64,000 bases of DNA from Leminorella richardii (GCF_900478135.1 NZ_LS483470.1:3706001-3770000), one strand, 5' to 3'; positions 27,324 through 36,561 are shown, counted from the first letter of the stretch. Notes: generated by a model from the sequence alone, not told the origin. A program made the numbers and translations.

Positions 27324-28004
27324 ATGCACTCCCCCAATGTCTTTATTGGCGCTATTCGTTCCTATGAGAATTTCGCTCCCAGCGCCATCGCCAAGCTGGC
27401 CGTTGACGGTGAGTTAACGCTAACGTCGCTCGGCTTTGAGGGCGACGAACAGGCTGAAAAGCGTCACCACGGCGGAGCCGATCGGGCGCTGTGCCACTAC
27501 CCTCGCGAGCATTACGCCTATTGGCAAACGCGCTTTCCTCAACAGGCGGAACAGTTCGCCGCACCGCTGTTTGGGGAGAATATTTCAACCCTAGGGCTGA
27601 CGGAAGAAAACGTCCACATCGGCGACGTTTTCCGCTGGAGCGGGGCGCTGATTCAGGTTACCCAACCACGCTCTCCCTGCTATAAGCTCAACGACCACTG
27701 CGCCATTGATGGCTTTGCTCGTCTGATGCAGGACAGCGGCCTCTGCGGCTGGCTTTACCGTGTGCTGGCTGGAGGAAAAGTGACGCCAGACGCGCCGCTG
27801 GAGCGGGTCAGCCGTAACAGCGATATTTCCGTCGCCGAGGCTATTTCGATTGCCTTCCACGCACCGTTCGACGAAGAGCGCTATAGAGCTCTGCTATCGG
27901 CGCCAGGGCTCTCGGCCAGCTGGAGTAAAAACATGCAGATGCGGATCCTGACGGGAAAGATTGAAGAGATGGAACGCCGTCTGGTGGGAGTCAAGGCTGG
28001 CTAA
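27324..28004 (+). CDS. yiiM: MOSC-domain protein YiiM, N-hydroxylated base detoxification
   Basis: A 226-residue MOSC-domain molybdoenzyme. E. coli YiiM uses Moco to reduce N-hydroxylated bases such as 6-hydroxylaminopurine and so limits mutagenesis. Visible family features are SLGFEGDEQAEKRHHGGADRALCHYPREHY (about 33-62), FGENISTLGLTEENVHIGD and the molybdenum-ligand cysteine in TQPRSPCYKLN (about 113-123). The ATG is preceded by a weak ribosome site. Near sodA as in E. coli. Confidence 0.92.
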   Translation: MHSPNVFIGAIRSYENFAPSAIAKLAVDGELTLTSLGFEGDEQAEKRHHGGADRALCHYPREHYAYWQTRFPQQAEQFAAPLFGENISTLGLTEENVHIGDVFRWSGALIQVTQPRSPCYKLNDHCAIDGFARLMQDSGLCGWLYRVLAGGKVTPDAPLERVSRNSDISVAEAISIAFHAPFDEERYRALLSAPGLSASWSKNMQMRILTGKIEEMERRLVGVKAG

Positions 28005-28031
28005 ATAGCCGTTTGCTTTTCAAGGCGTTTT

Positions 28032-28544
28032 TTATTTCAACGCGACCTTTTTCCACTTGCGGATTTTCGCCCGAAAGTTGGTAAAAGGCGCAACAGAATT
28101 GATATGAACCCACTTATACACCGGCCACATAGCTTTGGTTGTCGCCCAGTTTCGTTTGCCCGGCTCAAACAGCACGTCGTCAGATAGCGTTTCGAGCCAG
28201 TCCGTCAACGCGCTAACCTGCTGATTCAGGCACTCTTTTTGCTCGTTCAGCGTTAACGATCCGTACTGCAGATAAAACAGCTGATACAGCGCCCCCAGCT
28301 GATTCCATTTGAAATCCGCTGACGGAACGGCGGCAACTCGCCCAGCCTGTTCCTCGCTCTCCCAGTTCAGAAGTGAGGTTATCCAGCCAAGCTGGTAGGA
28401 CAGCATCTCCCTTGGCGTCTTGTCTACGCCCTCGACTCTAAGATCTGAAACCTCATTGGCAACGTCATCAAACTCGGCAATAAACCGCTGATAGCAGCTC
28501 TGAATCTGTTCAATCAGCGCTTTTCCATCTGCATACTGTTTCAT
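28032..28544 (-). CDS. ClbS/DfsB-family four-helix bundle protein
   Basis: A 170-residue protein of the ClbS/DfsB (DUF1706) family, related to DinB bundles. The signature is LSYQLGWITSLLNWESEE (about residues 48-65) with TPREM before it and KWVHINSVAPFTNFRAKIRKWKK at the end. ClbS itself hydrolyses colibactin as a self-resistance protein, but most family members are uncharacterised and no colibactin genes are here. It stands alone on the minus strand. Confidence 0.8.
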   Translation of the reverse strand: MKQYADGKALIEQIQSCYQRFIAEFDDVANEVSDLRVEGVDKTPREMLSYQLGWITSLLNWESEEQAGRVAAVPSADFKWNQLGALYQLFYLQYGSLTLNEQKECLNQQVSALTDWLETLSDDVLFEPGKRNWATTKAMWPVYKWVHINSVAPFTNFRAKIRKWKKVALK

Positions 28545-28577
28545 GGCGTCGCTCCCTTCGATTGTGCTCTTATAATA

Positions 28578-28603
28578 AACAAGGCCGCTAAAGCGGCCTT
28601 GTT
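28578..28603 (-). terminator. Terminator of the YiaF-type gene
   Basis: AACAAGGCCGC and GCGGCCTTGTT form an 11-bp perfect stem with a TAAA loop and T/A runs on both sides. It lies beyond the stop at 28620. Confidence 0.8.
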
Positions 28604-28619
28604 TTAGTAACGTTTAAGA

Positions 28620-29336
28620 TTACATCAGCTGTGAAATCTTACGCGCAACTTCCAGCAGTTTTTGCTGCTTGGTTTGCAGTTCGCCGTTCATTTTGTTGAA
28701 CTCATCCAGCGCCTTTTGCTCAGTAAACTGAACCATGTGGCCGCTGTATTCAATCTTGTTACCCTGAGCGCTCAGGAAGTCAGAAATTTTCAGAACCTCA
28801 CCGAAAGTCTCGTCCAGCAGCGTCAGCGTTTCTTTCGCCAGAGAACCCTGCTGAGTAACAACTTTGGCATAGGCCTTGTCGTAAACGGCTTTCAGATCTT
28901 CTGGCATCTTCACTGCGGCATAGCTGTCAGCAGTCTTCTTGATAATCTCGTCCAGCTTGGTTTGAGCGGCGCGAGTTTCAGTCTGCGCTTTTTCTACCTT
29001 GGCGCGGTTATCTACCATCGCCTTCATGCTGTTCAACGTTCTCAGCTCGTTCATAGAGCTTTGCATTGAGTTAGAGAAGGCACCGTTGAGGTCGTTAGTG
29101 AACCCGGTCAGCACTTCGTAATCTTTGGCATAGTTGCCGAAGGCTTTTTTCTGCTCGTCGGTCAAACCTGGCAGGCGAACTTTAGTGCCGTCGACAATCT
29201 TAGTCTGTAGGAATTCGCTGAAGGCTTTACGCTGCTCCGGCTCATTGTCACCACAGGCGGTCAGTTGAAAAACTAAACCCAGCATCAGCAGGGGGGCAAA
29301 AAAACGAACCCATGATTTTTGCTTAACAGAAGACAT
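28620..29336 (-). CDS. yiaF: YiaF-type DUF3053 lipoprotein
   Basis: A 238-residue predicted lipoprotein (from MSSVKQKSWV) with lipobox LTACG at about residues 24-28. The mature part (EPEQRKAFSEFLQTKIVDGTKVRLPGLTDEQKKAFGNYAKDYEVLTGF) and the long helical segments that follow match the DUF3053 family, E. coli YiaF. Function is not established; helices suggest a periplasmic coiled structure. Single gene with its own terminator. Confidence 0.85.
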   Translation of the reverse strand: MSSVKQKSWVRFFAPLLMLGLVFQLTACGDNEPEQRKAFSEFLQTKIVDGTKVRLPGLTDEQKKAFGNYAKDYEVLTGFTNDLNGAFSNSMQSSMNELRTLNSMKAMVDNRAKVEKAQTETRAAQTKLDEIIKKTADSYAAVKMPEDLKAVYDKAYAKVVTQQGSLAKETLTLLDETFGEVLKISDFLSAQGNKIEYSGHMVQFTEQKALDEFNKMNGELQTKQQKLLEVARKISQLM

Positions 29337-29512
29337 ATCTACTCCCAAAAACGGTATCCATTAAATCCATCTAAGTATCCGGCACAGCGTAAATCAGCCT
29401 GTACGACAAGGAACCGGCATACGTTATCACCCACAGCAGGGCGAATAAAGTACTTATGTGAAAAAGCACCTTAGTCATCTAAGCATAGCTGAAAAAGAGA
29501 CGTCGTTTTCAA

Positions 29513-29550
29513 ACAAAAAAACAGCGGGGTCCGGAACAGACTCCCCGCTG
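29513..29550 (-). terminator. Terminator of assT
   Basis: On the minus strand CAGCGGGG and CCCCGCTG close a hairpin, followed by a run of seven T. It is about 53 bases past the assT stop. Confidence 0.8.
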
Positions 29551-29602
29551 AAATGGCATGACTCAGAGGTATTATTAGTGCTTATGTAAAAACTTCATGA
29601 AA

Positions 29603-31393
29603 CTACTTCTTAAACATCAGCGTCGGGTCAACGATAGACGAACGGTAGCCCAGCATGGTTGGACGATTGCTGCGCACTTTCAGCTCCAGCATGACGTCCT
29701 GAGTCCCATCCTTCACCTCGTTCAGTACAGAGACCAGCGGCTCGGTTCCTGTCATGCCTGCCGTTGCCGAGTACATAAACATGGTCTTGGTTTCTGGGCG
29801 GTACTGCGTGACAGAAGTGATCGGGCTATACCACTCAAAGCCCCGCTCTTTGCCGTACTCCCACGACTGATACACCGTCATGTTTTTCTCATCAACCACG
29901 AACTCTACGCCGCGAGAATACTTCATCGTTGGCAGTGCAGGCTGCTCCATACCGCGTGCGTCACCGTTGTCGAACACCGTAACGACAGACTTACCGTTAG
30001 TGCTCTTGGACGGCACGATATAGCCAGTGTGCTGTGTCCAAGTCCAGTCAAAGTCGCCTTCACACTTGTGGTCTTCGCACTTGAGAGCTTTGCCTGACTT
30101 GTCTACTGGCTTAAGCACTTTCTTCGCCAGATCGCCCTTCCAGCCATCAGGGTCAGCAATGATCCACTTAACCTGCTTGTCACGGCCAATCTTAATCACG
30201 GCTGACTGGTGGCGGGAACTGAGGATAATACTGTCGTCACGCGCATCGTAGCTGATAGAGTTCACGTGCGCCCAGTTGCGGCCTGGGCCAGAACCGGTCA
30301 CATCGCCAAACGGCAGCAGCGCCAGTTCTTCTTTAGTGATGGTCTTACCGGAGCTGGCGGTGTCTACGCTCAAACATACTGCCCCTTGGTCCATCGCTAG
30401 TATGACGTTATCGCGGAACGGATCGAGAATGGTGTTCAGGTCCCAGTAGTCAACCGTATCGCCGTTTTTGTCGACTTCCAGAATGTGGTCGCGAACGGTA
30501 TTAATGGTGTAGCCATCCTTCAGCGGATAGTCCTCTTTGGCCACTCTCAGTAAATAGGTGTCGTTCGGCGTTTCGATAATTTCATGCGAGAAGTCGATAA
30601 AGCCTTTAGGCAGCCGCTTGTCGGAAATGTTACGCCCCAGGAAGTCATACTTGTAGTAGCGCTGGCCCTGACCGAAGATCACGTTACCGTCTTTCACCTG
30701 ATGGAAACTCATCATGGAACCGATGCGAGTGATATCGTTCGGGTTGCGGATTTTATCCACGTTCATAAACCAGCGGACGTCGCCGTTGGTGTCGCTTATC
30801 CAGTTAATACCGGTATAGTCCCAGTTTGCCGCACCGCCCTTCACGTGCATGATGTGGCCGTTTTTCGCGGTACCAACAATGTGGTTAAACAGATAGAGGC
30901 GATTTTTCAGGGAATCATCAACTTTGACCGGTTCCACATCTGGAAGCACTGTCGTCTGCCCGCCCGTCACAGGCATAGTGACCGGCGCCGTATAGATAGA
31001 CCACGTGTAGGTTTGCGGTTTGCCGTCTTCCTCCCAGTCCACTTTTACTTTGTTGACATAGTCAGGATAAAGGCCAAACACTGGAATACCGTTATGGGTA
31101 TTGATCGTCTGAGGACCTACGTCGTAGCTAATTGGTATCCCTTTATCCCCTTTACCAAGCACAGTCACCTTGACCTTATTAATGTTGTGGTTGGCCTTGT
31201 TAATGATCGCCGTCAGCGGGAAAACACCATCATAAGGCGCAACGTCAACCACTCCCAGCGGCCCTTCTTTCATAGGCACGATATCCGTTGTTGCCACCAG
31301 CGGACGCTCGCGATCGAGGCCACCAGCCGCTAATACCGTCCCACTAATGCAAAGGCCACACAGTATGGATAGCGTTGTTCGCGTTAACTTCAT
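29603..31393 (-). CDS. assT: Arylsulfate sulfotransferase
   Basis: AssT is a PAPS-independent periplasmic enzyme that moves sulfate from one phenolic sulfate ester to another phenol. The 596-residue protein starts at ATG 31393 (AAGGAGAG upstream) with signal peptide MKLTRTTLSILCGLCISGTVLA. The propeller region contains RHQSAVIKIGRD, whose histidine corresponds to the catalytic His of the E. coli enzyme, and CEDHKC, the disulfide pair formed by DsbL in uropathogenic E. coli. No dsbL or dsbI gene is adjacent; the only thiol oxidase seen here is DsbA at 45.8 kb. Confidence 0.93.
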   Translation of the reverse strand: MKLTRTTLSILCGLCISGTVLAAGGLDRERPLVATTDIVPMKEGPLGVVDVAPYDGVFPLTAIINKANHNINKVKVTVLGKGDKGIPISYDVGPQTINTHNGIPVFGLYPDYVNKVKVDWEEDGKPQTYTWSIYTAPVTMPVTGGQTTVLPDVEPVKVDDSLKNRLYLFNHIVGTAKNGHIMHVKGGAANWDYTGINWISDTNGDVRWFMNVDKIRNPNDITRIGSMMSFHQVKDGNVIFGQGQRYYKYDFLGRNISDKRLPKGFIDFSHEIIETPNDTYLLRVAKEDYPLKDGYTINTVRDHILEVDKNGDTVDYWDLNTILDPFRDNVILAMDQGAVCLSVDTASSGKTITKEELALLPFGDVTGSGPGRNWAHVNSISYDARDDSIILSSRHQSAVIKIGRDKQVKWIIADPDGWKGDLAKKVLKPVDKSGKALKCEDHKCEGDFDWTWTQHTGYIVPSKSTNGKSVVTVFDNGDARGMEQPALPTMKYSRGVEFVVDEKNMTVYQSWEYGKERGFEWYSPITSVTQYRPETKTMFMYSATAGMTGTEPLVSVLNEVKDGTQDVMLELKVRSNRPTMLGYRSSIVDPTLMFKK

Positions 31394-32020
31394 GGTTCTC
31401 TCCTTAATGAAATGCAATTTAAAAAATAAATAGCGTGAGCACGCATTGCGCGTAAGAAATAAAAATAAGGCGTCGTGAATTCTTTTATGTTTGAGGTAAT
31501 CTAAATTAATGGGAAATTCTTTTGCATGATGTGTGTCACACTTGGAAACATTTATTCATACTTAAAAACAAATACATACAATGAAAAATAAAAAACAATT
31601 AAAATACAAATACTTATTAAAATACAAATAATTAAAAAAAGGATGCAACAATAATAATAAAAGCAACGTTAATTCCTAATTATGAAATAAGATTATTCGT
31701 TAAATGAAATTAGAAAATAAAGATGAACGTGTCGTGTAGGAAAAATTAAATTACTACCGAGAGATTCGTACCGAGAGCTGAAAGGTTTAACGAAATGCTT
31801 ATTGTGGGGAAAAGTGTCGATGGCTTAGTGTGATCGTCATCACTCTAGGTGCATTAGCTCAGATTTGGCCTGACACAGCTGTGGGGCAGAGCCAAATCTA
31901 ACGGCTGCTTTGTGCCAAGAGCGGACGTGGCACTCCGCAGATCAGATGACCAAATTTAATAAGCCACTTCACTACATGTGGTAGCACAAGTATGATTGGA
32001 TTTACTTAAAAGGAATGCCA
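31394..32020. other. 627-base AT-rich gene-free region upstream of assT
   Basis: No convincing coding frame. The first 400 bases are very AT-rich with many A-runs. An inverted repeat (AGATTTGGC at 31861-31869, GCCAAATCT at 31891-31899) forms a 9-bp stem. The last part contains AGAGCGGACGT, a motif that recurs at about 32871 and in changed form at about 35394. The assT promoter must lie near 31.4-31.5 kb but I cannot pick it. Confidence 0.5.
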
Positions 32021-32699
32021 ATGAATATAAAACCCCTGCTCGTTCTTGTCTTTATACTACTAACAGGATGTGTGGCCGGTCCGTATGGAGGAGGGGTAGC
32101 ATTGATAAATCCAATCTCTTTGGTTACCGGCCCAAAGAATTATGGGACTGAAATAACTAATCTCGAGTATAACGATTTTCAAAAAATTAAGAATATATCA
32201 GGCAATATTAAAGTTTCACTCATATCAAAAGAGGGGGGGGAGACCTACAACAGCAATGATACTGCTTCAGTTTAGGAGGAATGACCGAGAGTATGGTATT
32301 TTAAAGTATAGGATTTCTCATGCGCATTCTACTAATGGGCCCTATAACATTCCAGCTATTATACTGAAAAACAAAGATTATTATTTATCAGATATTACAG
32401 TCATCATTGCTCAAGATAGCGATTTATCAAAAAAACAGAATGGTGGTGACTGGAGTAGATCTTATGTTGTGCATATAAACAACATTGAGTACAGCAAAGG
32501 TGACGACAAGATAGTAACCAGCAACAGTCATAATCTGCATATTGTAAATTGCTCTAAATCCTTTGCTGACTCAGATACAGCCAGAGGAGGAGATGAGGTG
32601 TATACAGTTCAGATAGAAGCAAAATACTACGATATTACCCTCTACAACCGTATGGGCTACTGGATAGGGCGGCACGGAAATTCAGATACAAGCATTTAA
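32021..32699 (+). pseudogene. Lipoprotein gene broken at a G8 tract
   Basis: The frame opens at ATG 32021 (AAGGA six bases upstream) with a lipoprotein signal (LVLVFILLTGCVAGPYGGG). It runs into eight consecutive G at 32233-32240 and stops at 32273-32275. If the tract had seven G, the frame would continue through RRNDREYGILKYRI to 32699, giving about 225 residues. The downstream frame clearly codes (HSTNGPYNIPAIILKNKDYYLSDITVI). No family is recognised. The break may be decay, phase variation by slippage, or a homopolymer read error. Confidence 0.6.
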
Positions 32700-32908
32700 G
32701 CGCAGAAAATCTTTTCGAAAACTCTGTTTATGAGGCTTGCCTCAGTCACTATGTTGAATCGCCACAGTTTCGGTAGGCATCCTTTAAGTTGGCATATAAA
32801 TCAAATGCCAACTTCCGCCGTTCGCTCACAGCGGACCTTCAGCTCAGTTAACTTGTGCGCTCAGTGTCAAAAGCGGACGTTATGCTAATCAATAATGAGG
32901 CGGTCAGG

Positions 32909-34093
32909 CTAGATAGTACGTTTAGCCAGTTTCCTTTGAAGTATTATGACCATTAAGGGAAATCCAGACGCAGCTAATGCACTGACAACCAACAGTCTGT
33001 TTAGATTTTGCGTTGTTATTCCCTGTTCAGGTAATAATAAGGAAGACAGAAAGAATGCGAGCGTTGTTATCAGGTACATAATTGCTGTCTGTAGTGAAGA
33101 AAAACTGGCTCGTTTTTCATCCTCAGGATACTGGACAGCAACCGCCGAAGCGGAAACAAGTCGGCTATATGAGGCTCCAAGAAATAAGATTACAAATAGC
33201 GCTGCATTATGAGAGCCCACCGCAGGGATCAGTAAACTTGCTATAAAGAGCAACGTTGAAATAGTTGCCAACCTCAGAGCAGATAAACGCGATATTAGAG
33301 CTCCTGTTATTTTTGTAGACAGATAGCCCGCAATTCCCCCACTTAAGAACAATAAGGGTAATAGGTTCTGCTGTGCTCCCATATGCTGTGTCATTAATGG
33401 CGTCAAAATGGGAATAATCAGCATTGGACTAAACTGTACCAGTGCAGTACAAGAGGCAAACAGTAAGGTTTGAGTATCAATAGATAGGTTGGCCTTCTCG
33501 CTTGATGTAGCCATACCCTTGGGAATAATAAGTACTATCAGCGGTAAAGATAATAGGCAAAGTGAACTGATTAACCACAGCGCAGTATGCCAGCCATAGT
33601 GCGTGCACAAAAATAATATAGTTGGCATTCCAACGATACTTACCATCGAAAATGATGTAATCACCGTTGCCAGCATTTTTCCACGTAAGTTTGCTGGGGC
33701 ATAATTTATCAAAATACTCATACCTACCCCCATTGTCGTACCACCAACCAGTCCTGCGCAAAATCGTAGTGCCAGAAGAGTGCCAAAATGAGTAGTGAGT
33801 GTGGACAAAAATGTGAGTGTTCCCAGCAGCACCATATTCTTAATCAAGAATTGTTTTTTATTAAATCGGTCGATCCAATAAAAAGCAGAGATTCCAGAAA
33901 GGACGGCACCCAGTGTATACATACCTGAGACATAGCCAGAAAATGATACAGGTACCGAAAACCCATCAGCCATAAAAGCAAAAACAGGCGTTAGCGCCAT
34001 ATATTCCAGTGCGTTAGTGAACTGGATAAAAGCCATTACAATGGCTATCTGCATGAGGACTTTATGATTAAATGATTTTGTAACCAGTGGCAT
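32909..34093 (-). CDS. MFS transporter
   Basis: A 12-helix major facilitator superfamily permease of about 394 residues if started at MPLVTKSFNH (34093); an upstream ATG at 34141 would add 16. Signals are the N-terminal FTNALEYMALTPVFAFMADGF, WIDRFNKKQFLIKN for the motif-A loop, and LRFCAGLVGGTTMGVGMSILINYAP. It belongs with drug-efflux and sugar-efflux (AraJ/YdhP-like) members; the substrate is unknown. It is divergent from a LysR gene that probably controls it. Confidence 0.8.
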   Translation of the reverse strand: MPLVTKSFNHKVLMQIAIVMAFIQFTNALEYMALTPVFAFMADGFSVPVSFSGYVSGMYTLGAVLSGISAFYWIDRFNKKQFLIKNMVLLGTLTFLSTLTTHFGTLLALRFCAGLVGGTTMGVGMSILINYAPANLRGKMLATVITSFSMVSIVGMPTILFLCTHYGWHTALWLISSLCLLSLPLIVLIIPKGMATSSEKANLSIDTQTLLFASCTALVQFSPMLIIPILTPLMTQHMGAQQNLLPLLFLSGGIAGYLSTKITGALISRLSALRLATISTLLFIASLLIPAVGSHNAALFVILFLGASYSRLVSASAVAVQYPEDEKRASFSSLQTAIMYLITTLAFFLSSLLLPEQGITTQNLNRLLVVSALAASGFPLMVIILQRKLAKRTI

Positions 34094-34197
34094 AGCAAGC
34101 AACCTATGGATGAAAGATATCCCGAGTTTAACTGCTATCAATGGTGTTTATTATATGGTAGAAATGGCAATCATTATTATCATATATGGGATAGCTG

Positions 34198-35115
34198 ATG
34201 CGTTTGGCTCTTGATTTTAATACCCTGAAAGTGTTCATTGCTGTAGTTGAAAGAGAAAGTTTTGTTGGAGCCTCGAAAGTCCTTGAAATGCCGACATCAA
34301 ATGTTAGCCGCTGTATTTCTCAGTTAGAAAAAAAACTGAATCTTCAGCTCATTGAGCGCAGCACCCGACATATGAAAGTCACCCAGGCAGGGCACCTACT
34401 TTATACCCGAGCGAAGCCATTACTGGAGGCGCTTGAGCAAACTGAGACAGAATTAACGTTGCGGCAAATGCAGCTCAAGGGACCGTTGCGTATCTGTATT
34501 CCCAATGAAATAGGCCCTGCATTGCTGGGTTCTGTTATTGCCGATTTCGCCTGTCAGTACCCGGATTTGGAAATCAGCTGTGTCACCAATTTGTCAGGTT
34601 TCGAATCCCTGCGAGACGATCTGGATTTAGCTATCATTGTTAGCCGTGGTCAGATGGATGACAGTGACTACATAGCCCGCCATCTGGTGACTATCCCTTG
34701 TACTGTTGTGGCAGCTCCCTCCATCATTCAGCGTTATGGTACCCCTTCTCATATTCAGCAATTTGAAGAATTACCCTGCATTACAACGGTAAGTGCACTG
34801 AAAGGTGCTCCCTGGCAGTTTGTTAATACAAAGGGGGGATTCGAGACAGTTAAGGTTAAAGGACACTATCGGGTAAACAGCGGAGAGATGGCAGGACGAG
34901 CTGCGGTAGCGGGCGTCGGTTTTGCAATTCTATCGAAACAGGCCTGCCAACCCTACATTAGCGATGGACGGTTGATCGAGGTTGAATTTGAACAATCGGC
35001 AGCCCCATTGCAATTGTTCGCACTTTATTCAGATCGGCGTTACTTGCCCGCAAAAACAAGAGCGCTCATTGATTTCATCCATCAGAAATTGAGCAATATA
35101 TCCTTAGCAACATAA
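34198..35115 (+). CDS. LysR-family regulator
   Basis: A 305-residue LysR regulator. The N-terminal helix-turn-helix is FNTLKVFIAVVERESFVGASKVLEMPTSNVSRCISQLEKKL (about 7-48). The effector-binding domain starts at LKGPLRICIPNEIGPALLG and ends AGVGFAILSKQACQPYISDGRLIEVE. It resembles the DmlR/AaeR subgroup. The gene is divergent from the MFS gene, 104 bases apart (56 to the upstream ATG), the normal layout for a LysR-controlled exporter. Confidence 0.85.
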   Translation: MRLALDFNTLKVFIAVVERESFVGASKVLEMPTSNVSRCISQLEKKLNLQLIERSTRHMKVTQAGHLLYTRAKPLLEALEQTETELTLRQMQLKGPLRICIPNEIGPALLGSVIADFACQYPDLEISCVTNLSGFESLRDDLDLAIIVSRGQMDDSDYIARHLVTIPCTVVAAPSIIQRYGTPSHIQQFEELPCITTVSALKGAPWQFVNTKGGFETVKVKGHYRVNSGEMAGRAAVAGVGFAILSKQACQPYISDGRLIEVEFEQSAAPLQLFALYSDRRYLPAKTRALIDFIHQKLSNISLAT

Positions 35116-35464
35116 GGCGGTATTGAATCACCACAGAGATGTTCAATTGGCACAATGAATCAAGATATTGATAAGATCATCAAGTGGCATTTTAGCGACA
35201 AAACCATGAATTTAATCAGTACCAAAAAGCTCTACCTCGAGATTACCAATACCATCGCCTTAGTTACCCACGCTCTAGTGTTCAACCTTGTACTCTGCGC
35301 TGCTCCTGATGTCCGTAAAACCCAGCGTGCCAGTATCGAGCCGGTTTTTAATAGATACAGACACCGGCGATCTGCCAGTGTACAAGCGTGGAAACGGACG
35401 TTGTATGCAAAGGCTGACAGCAACATTCTTAGCGTGAAGGGCGGGATCTTGTTCAAATACTCTT
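35116..35464. other. Gene-free gap
   Basis: A 349-base stretch with only weak, mutually overlapping frames on both strands, none with a ribosome site or a recognisable product. It includes GGAAACGGACGTTGTATGC (about 35391), a changed copy of the AGCGGACGT motif seen at about 31.9 and 32.9 kb. Confidence 0.4.
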
Positions 35465-35875
35465 TCAAGAAGATAATTTCTGTATTCCATGGGACGATAG
35501 AAGAACTCTTTCAGCATTTCTTGCCATCACGAGAACATTTTCCCATTCATTCTTAGCAAGATACTCTTGATCTGATAACTCTGTTCCATATTTATCAAAG
35601 ATTATATCCAACGCCTTTACAACGCTGGCTATAACATCAGATTCATCTTTTCCTGTTAGTATCCAACCAATCAGTGATGCTGGCTCATTCGCTAAATCAG
35701 TATCATCGTATAAAAAGTGGATAGCATAATCTAATTCATCGTGCCCACCACCTGGGCGATTATCTTCAACCCATGCCTGATACTGATATTCTTTATCACC
35801 TAACCTATGAAGATAATTGATAAGCTCTTCACGCATATCAGGATATTTTAATTGGGAGAGTTCCAGTTTTTCCAT
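35465..35875 (-). CDS. SCO4402-family protein, probable immunity protein
   Basis: A 136-residue acidic protein. YPDMREELINYLHRLGDKEYQYQAWVE, then GHDELDYAIHFLYDDTDLANEPASLIGWILTGKDE and AKNEWENVLVMARNAERVLL, fit the SCO4402 family, small proteins frequently found as immunity partners of polymorphic toxins. Its start overlaps, in another frame, the end of a toxin-tip remnant (35848-36013), the typical order toxin then immunity. I infer an orphan CDI immunity gene. Confidence 0.7.
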   Translation of the reverse strand: MEKLELSQLKYPDMREELINYLHRLGDKEYQYQAWVEDNRPGGGHDELDYAIHFLYDDTDLANEPASLIGWILTGKDESDVIASVVKALDIIFDKYGTELSDQEYLAKNEWENVLVMARNAERVLLSSHGIQKLSS

Positions 35876-36013
35876 ATCATATACTCGCTTAAAGGAATGT
35901 GGGCTTTTTCTGCATTATCAGATATTGAGCCCTGTATTGGTTTACCATACCGACCTATAGCTTTACCGTTAAAGCGGGCAATCACAACTCCACACTCGGC
36001 CCTTCCCACTCAA
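35848..36013 (-). pseudogene. Remnant of a CDI/polymorphic toxin C terminus
   Basis: The minus strand has an open, protein-like frame of about 55 codons with no start, reading VIARFNGKAIGRYGKPIQGS, then ISDNAEKAHIPLSEYMIW, and stopping at 35848. Its last codons overlap the start of the SCO4402-family gene, as toxin and immunity genes often do. The 5' side is lost and replaced by the 112-residue gene. I read it as the tip of a displaced toxin; the family is not identified. Confidence 0.45.
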
Positions 36014-36320
36014 GCTGACTTTTTAGGCTATCTGGTACAAGAGCAAACAGCTTAGATATATTCTTAATTTGAGTAACGTAAAGCATACTCTTTTCCTCAC
36101 TGCAGTTAATATAATAATGCCTTGCATGCCCATTAAGAAAGTCAATATCTATATCGTTAAAAAAATCATACTTAAGCGTTAAATAAAATCCATGAATAAG
36201 TTGTGATTCATAATAGCATGACTTATCTCTTATTCTAGAAAAGATACCTAACGTCATATGGTTTCTGAGGTGAGGTAAAGCCCAACTAAGCATATCAAGA
36301 TAAATTTCATTCTTTTCCAT
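35982..36320 (-). CDS. Hypothetical protein, probable orphan immunity protein
   Basis: A 112-residue protein without signal peptide (MEKNEIYLDMLSWALPHLRNHM...LTLKYDFFNDIDIDFLNGHARHYYIN). A good ribosome site (AAAGGAGAAAAA) precedes ATG 36320. No family is recognised. Size, acidity and position between CDI toxin pieces make an immunity function likely. Its end overlaps the toxin remnant below it by about 30 bases in a different frame. Confidence 0.6.
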   Translation of the reverse strand: MEKNEIYLDMLSWALPHLRNHMTLGIFSRIRDKSCYYESQLIHGFYLTLKYDFFNDIDIDFLNGHARHYYINCSEEKSMLYVTQIKNISKLFALVPDSLKSQLEWEGPSVEL

Positions 36321-36535
36321 AATTTTTCTCCTTTATTAATAACCATGTCTATTATCATAAACGGGAAGGTATTTTTATTCTATTTTTCCATAGGAAAATA
36401 ATTGATAACCTCTATATATTCCTCAATACATTTTCACCTTCCATTTATCATTAAAATGTCAATATAAAAGATAGTGGTGGGAGCAAAGAATACAGTTCTA
36501 TAATCTGAGTTTAAATTTTTAAAAGACAGTAAACT

Positions 36536-36556
36536 ATCCCGCCACAAGGGCGGGAT
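36536..36556 (-). terminator. Hairpin after the C39-toxin immunity gene
   Basis: ATCCCGCC and GGCGGGAT form a perfect 8-bp stem with a 5-base loop just beyond the stop at 36562. Only a short T-rich stretch follows on the minus strand. Confidence 0.5.
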
Positions 36557-36561
36557 TAGCT

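Noticed and set aside
35155..35556. 133-codon plus-strand frame after the LysR gene
   Set aside because: It overlaps the well-supported SCO4402-family gene on the other strand, has no ribosome site and no family features.
36321..36561. Possible immunity fragment (EEYIEVINYFPMEK) on the minus strand
   Set aside because: Only about 15 codons are protein-like and no start or overlap supports it; too short to claim.
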